DNA of 9,115 bases, from the NCBI GenBank assembly GCA_024644125.1, contig JAHELQ010000188.1:1-9115 (forward strand), given 5' to 3'. A program made the translations under genes and the position numbers. The notes under the pieces are model-generated. The model was given only the letters and a program-made list of their open reading frames with translations, had not been told where the DNA came from and searched no databases. The DNA comes from Candidatus Aminicenantota bacterium (GTDB lineage Bacteria > Acidobacteriota > Aminicenantia > UBA2199). Numbering within the stretch: position 1 is the stretch's first letter; the number at the start of each line of letters is the position of its first letter. Positions 7,761 through 9,115 of this stretch are shown here, piece after piece.

Positions 7761-8502
7761 TGAACGGTAATTTGCAAATAGGATTCCCGAGGGCGGCCGC
7801 GATGGTTTGGGCCAACTTGAGGACCCGGGGCATGGAAAATATCGAAAAATGATCGCCCGGTACATCCCAGAATCGGATCGGTTTGATAGTGAATCGATTC
7901 CATCCGTCCCTTCCGGGCATCGGAAACTGGGTGGCGGCGAAATAGTGGACTGGCGAAGCCAGGTTCGCCTGCGGAATATAAACGTTCCGCGCCCTGTCCA
8001 ACGAGAAGATGATATAGATATAGCGAAGCAATTCCTCGCGCGACAATTGGTCGATGCCAGGGATTGCCAGCTTCCAGACCTCAGGGAGAGCAATTTTGAT
8101 CGTATCCATCGGCATCATCTCGATGACCGCTGCCTCTGGAAAAATCGAATCCAGAGGCGGTCGGTAAGATGGCGCGCTGCTGTTAATCAAGCCCAGGAAT
8201 TCGATGGCCTCTCCCTGGCGTTGCAACTGAAGAGCCATCTCGAACGCGATAACGCCGCCGATACACCAACCGGCCAACCGGTAGGGGCCCGATGATTGGA
8301 TGCGTCGAATAAGTCGCAGATAATCTTCCGCCAATTGTTGAACTGTAATCTTCACCGGCGCCGAATAATCGTCGCCGTTTACGCGAATACCCCAGCAGGA
8401 GTAATTCGCCTCCAATTGAAGGCATAACTCTAGATACCCTTCCACCTCGCCGCTACCGGCGTGGATCAGGAAGAGAGGACTCTTTCCGTCATTGCCCTGC
8501 TT
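7750..8502 (-). other. TE domain of the upstream NRPS, Cys-Asn-His
   Basis: Paralogue of the TE that ends the dimodular gene. The elbow is GWCIGG with Cys284 of the visible fragment (TGT at 8265-8263), Asn311 is in FLGLINSSAP (AAC at 8184-8182) and His422 is in GDHFSIF (CAT at 7851-7849). EntF as I recall it aligns without gaps from its GYSLGG to FLGLLD, so Cys replaces Ser and Asn replaces Asp at exactly corresponding sites. Other features shared with the second TE are HAGSG, CWGIR, SREE.LR, SLDRAR and VPGDHFS.FS.P.V. Confidence 0.9.
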
Positions 8503-9115
8503 CAATTTGACCAGCCTGTAATCAATCTCATCGAGAAGTCCATCGTTTGATGTGAGGATGCTCTCGATAAAGCGGATGGTGGGCTGCTTAAAAAATTCCG
8601 GTAGGGGGACAGACACCCCAAACATGTCCCGCACCCGTTTCAACATAATCGAAGCCTTGATCGAGTGCCCGCCCAGACGGAAGAAATCATCGTCAACCGC
8701 GATGGCAGATTCTATCGACAAAACCTTCCGCCATAGATCCGACACTCTTTGCTGAAGATCCGTTCGCGGCAGTTGGGCATCCGTCTTGTTTGTTTTCAGG
8801 TACCCCGGAAGAAGGGATCGATCAACTTTGCCATTGGCGTTGACGGGGATCTTTTCCAGCGCGACAATATGTGCCGGAATCATATATGCGGGCAGCGCTT
8901 CTTCCAGAAAACGGCGCAGCAGGACATCATCCAGCGCGAAGCCCGGTTCGGGAACGACATAGGCGACCAGAGACGATACTCCTCCCGGCTCATCGACAGG
9001 GACAACAGTCGCGTCGCGAACCTCGTGATGGCAACGAAGCCGGTGCTCGATCTCCCCCATCTCGATCCGGAAGCCGCGAATTTTGAGCTGCCGATCTTTC
9101 CTTCCTACAAACTCG
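7750..9115 (-). CDS. NRPS, C-terminal part (A end-PCP-TE), 5' end outside window
   Basis: This is the last 454 codons of a nonribosomal peptide synthetase. The frame is open to the window edge, so the start and upstream modules are not visible; the ATG at 9060 is internal, because A8 motif residues (GRKDRQLKIRGFRIE) precede it in frame. Visible order, in fragment residues: end of an A domain (1-103) with motif A8 and A10 NGKVD (94-98); a PCP (about 118-188) with LGGHS, whose Ser151 is the expected phosphopantetheine site; and a type I TE (about 205-454). The TE has HAGSG at 218-222, GWCIGG at 282-287 (Cys284 in the nucleophile position), Asn311 where family members usually have Asp, and His422 in GDHFS. 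There is no epimerisation domain between PCP and TE. The TE would release or transfer the peptide. The TGA stop lies inside the Shine-Dalgarno sequence of the next gene, so the two are probably translationally coupled. Family assignment is certain; substrate and product are unknown. Confidence 0.97.
   Translation of the reverse strand, partial: EFVGRKDRQLKIRGFRIEMGEIEHRLRCHHEVRDATVVPVDEPGGVSSLVAYVVPEPGFALDDVLLRRFLEEALPAYMIPAHIVALEKIPVNANGKVDRSLLPGYLKTNKTDAQLPRTDLQQRVSDLWRKVLSIESAIAVDDDFFRLGGHSIKASIMLKRVRDMFGVSVPLPEFFKQPTIRFIESILTSNDGLLDEIDYRLVKLKQGNDGKSPLFLIHAGSGEVEGYLELCLQLEANYSCWGIRVNGDDYSAPVKITVQQLAEDYLRLIRRIQSSGPYRLAGWCIGGVIAFEMALQLQRQGEAIEFLGLINSSAPSYRPPLDSIFPEAAVIEMMPMDTIKIALPEVWKLAIPGIDQLSREELLRYIYIIFSLDRARNVYIPQANLASPVHYFAATQFPMPGRDGWNRFTIKPIRFWDVPGDHFSIFSMPRVLKLAQTIAAALGNPICKLPFTTR

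Noticed and set aside
7807..8295. 162-codon plus-strand open frame opposite the upstream TE
   Set aside because: Antisense shadow of a well-supported TE domain, with no motif of its own.

Overview
The window is a slice of a nonribosomal peptide synthetase (NRPS) operon, all on the minus strand and coding almost end to end. The source is a bacterium: the genes are tightly packed, have Shine-Dalgarno leaders and are separated by 7 and 14 bases. G+C looks moderate, a little above half by eye. Nothing in the window fixes the phylum. No RNA gene, insertion sequence, CRISPR array, regulator, transporter or tailoring enzyme is present. No stretch above about 15 bases lies outside a gene.

Layout in transcription order (right to left): (1) 9115-7750 is the 3' part of an NRPS gene, giving the end of an adenylation (A) domain, a peptidyl carrier protein (PCP) and a thioesterase (TE). 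(2) 7742-609 is a complete 2377-residue dimodular NRPS, C-A-PCP-C-A-PCP-TE. (3) 594-1 is the first 198 codons of a third NRPS gene, the front half of a condensation (C) domain that runs off the left edge.

Core motifs are intact: HHxxxDG in all three C domains, GGHS in all three PCPs, and the ATP-binding and A10 lysine motifs in both complete A domains. The enzymes are therefore probably active. Each PCP carries GGHS rather than GGDS and there is no epimerisation domain, yet the C domains that open genes 2 and 3 resemble the D-Cys-L (DCL) type seen at the start of gramicidin synthetase GrsB.

The most unusual feature is at the C-termini. Two consecutive synthetases each end in their own TE. 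Both TEs have GWCxGG in place of the usual GxSxG, and both have Asn where type I TEs such as EntF and SrfA-C have the catalytic Asp. The predicted triad is Cys-Asn-His, papain-like in composition on an alpha/beta-hydrolase fold. With near-identical N-terminal heads on genes 2 and 3 and a repeated leader (ACAACGAGG..AAAC..AATGAAACG) at both junctions, the operon looks built by duplication of whole TE-terminated synthetase units. How the units cooperate (separate products, oligomerisation on the TEs, or peptide handed from a Cys thioester to the next protein) cannot be read from the sequence.
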